A stretch of 5,428 bases of DNA from an uncultured Sphingomonadales bacterium (GTDB lineage Bacteria > Pseudomonadota > Alphaproteobacteria > Sphingomonadales > Sphingomonadaceae), in assembly GCA_903868655.1 (NCBI GenBank), contig CAIPWG010000319.1, positions 1-5,428 on the forward strand. Reading direction: 5' to 3'. The notes beneath the pieces are model-generated. The model was not told the DNA's origin, ran no database searches, and was given only the letters and a program-made list of their open reading frames with translations. Shown piece by piece: positions 5,161 through 5,428 of this stretch. A program made the translations under genes and the position numbers. Position 1 is the stretch's first letter. The number at the start of each line of letters is the position of its first letter.

Positions 5161-5428
5161 TCAGGCAGAGACCCCCGATTTTGACTTGGGGGAAAGCAGT
5201 TTCTTGATCGACCGGCCAAGCGCCGACGTTGCACTCTTGTTTGTATCGGCCTGTCCAGCCTTGCCTGCTTTGCCAATTCCCTTGGTGGGCTTGGCGCCAG
5301 CATTGGCTTCGCGTTCGCCATCGCTGGCGATCACCGCTTCGGCAATCGCGCGCAGGGGCTGGGTGGTTTTCGACGTGCGGTTCGCACCAACAAAGGTCTG
5401 GCCCAATTTGGCCGCATTGGCGGCTGCC
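5161..5428 (-). CDS. cpaE: Probable CpaE/TadZ-like pilus localisation ATPase, C-terminal end only
   Basis: The last 88 codons and stop of a gene that continues past the right edge. The first visible residues (AAANAAKLGQTF, then SKTTQPLRAIAEAV, 19-32) resemble the end of the MinD-like ATPase domain of CpaE/TadZ, where a conserved Asn-x-Gly/Ala-x-x and a basic-Ser-Lys segment precede the final helix. After about residue 34 comes a low-complexity, lysine-rich tail (39-88: 9 Lys and 2 Arg against 2 acidic residues) ending in an amphipathic-looking ALGRSIKKLL (69-78). CpaE proteins help place the Tad pilus machine at the cell pole. It does not look like the C-terminus of the motor ATPase CpaF/TadA, which usually sits immediately upstream of tadB. 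The assignment rests on a short segment plus context, so another Tad-cluster protein remains possible. Confidence 0.5.
   Translation of the reverse strand, partial: AAANAAKLGQTFVGANRTSKTTQPLRAIAEAVIASDGEREANAGAKPTKGIGKAGKAGQADTNKSATSALGRSIKKLLSPKSKSGVSA

Overview
This is a GC-rich stretch of bacterial chromosome. The codon use and protein families fit an alphaproteobacterium, most likely a sphingomonad (Sphingomonadales). That placement is inference from the look of the proteins; no rRNA or marker gene is present. The window is densely coded, the longest gap between genes is about 130 bp, and I see no tRNA, mobile element or CRISPR array.

Left part (1-2484, + strand): a fatty-acyl-CoA/beta-oxidation gene group. 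It opens with the last 23 codons of a thiolase. A complete 3-hydroxyacyl-CoA dehydrogenase of the short-chain (HSD17B10-like) type follows, then a crotonase-family enoyl-CoA hydratase/isomerase, then a TetR regulator whose start codon overlaps the crotonase stop (ATGA). Thiolase, dehydrogenase and crotonase cover three consecutive chemical steps of acyl-CoA degradation, and the TetR protein is the obvious candidate local regulator. A convincing intrinsic terminator sits between the dehydrogenase and the crotonase and ends only 15 nt before the crotonase start, so the group is probably not one simple transcript.

Middle (2485-3109, + strand): a 127-bp intergenic region with a 12-bp-stem hairpin after the TetR gene and two further dyads, followed by a MarR-type regulator. 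One dyad lies just upstream of the proposed MarR start and is a candidate autoregulatory operator.

Right part (3090-5428, - strand): the distal end of a Tad/Flp (type IVc) pilus operon read right to left. It holds the C-terminus of a probable CpaE/TadZ-like protein, then tadB and tadC, the two inner-membrane platform proteins of the pilus secretion machine. tadC converges on the MarR gene and their 3' ends overlap by 20 bp. The CpaF/TadA motor ATPase, usually encoded between cpaE and tadB, is absent from that position.

Overall these are known families. I do not see a clearly undescribed system. The points most worth a second look are the terminator placement, the crotonase active site lacking both classical glutamates, the dyads in front of the MarR gene, and the missing cpaF.
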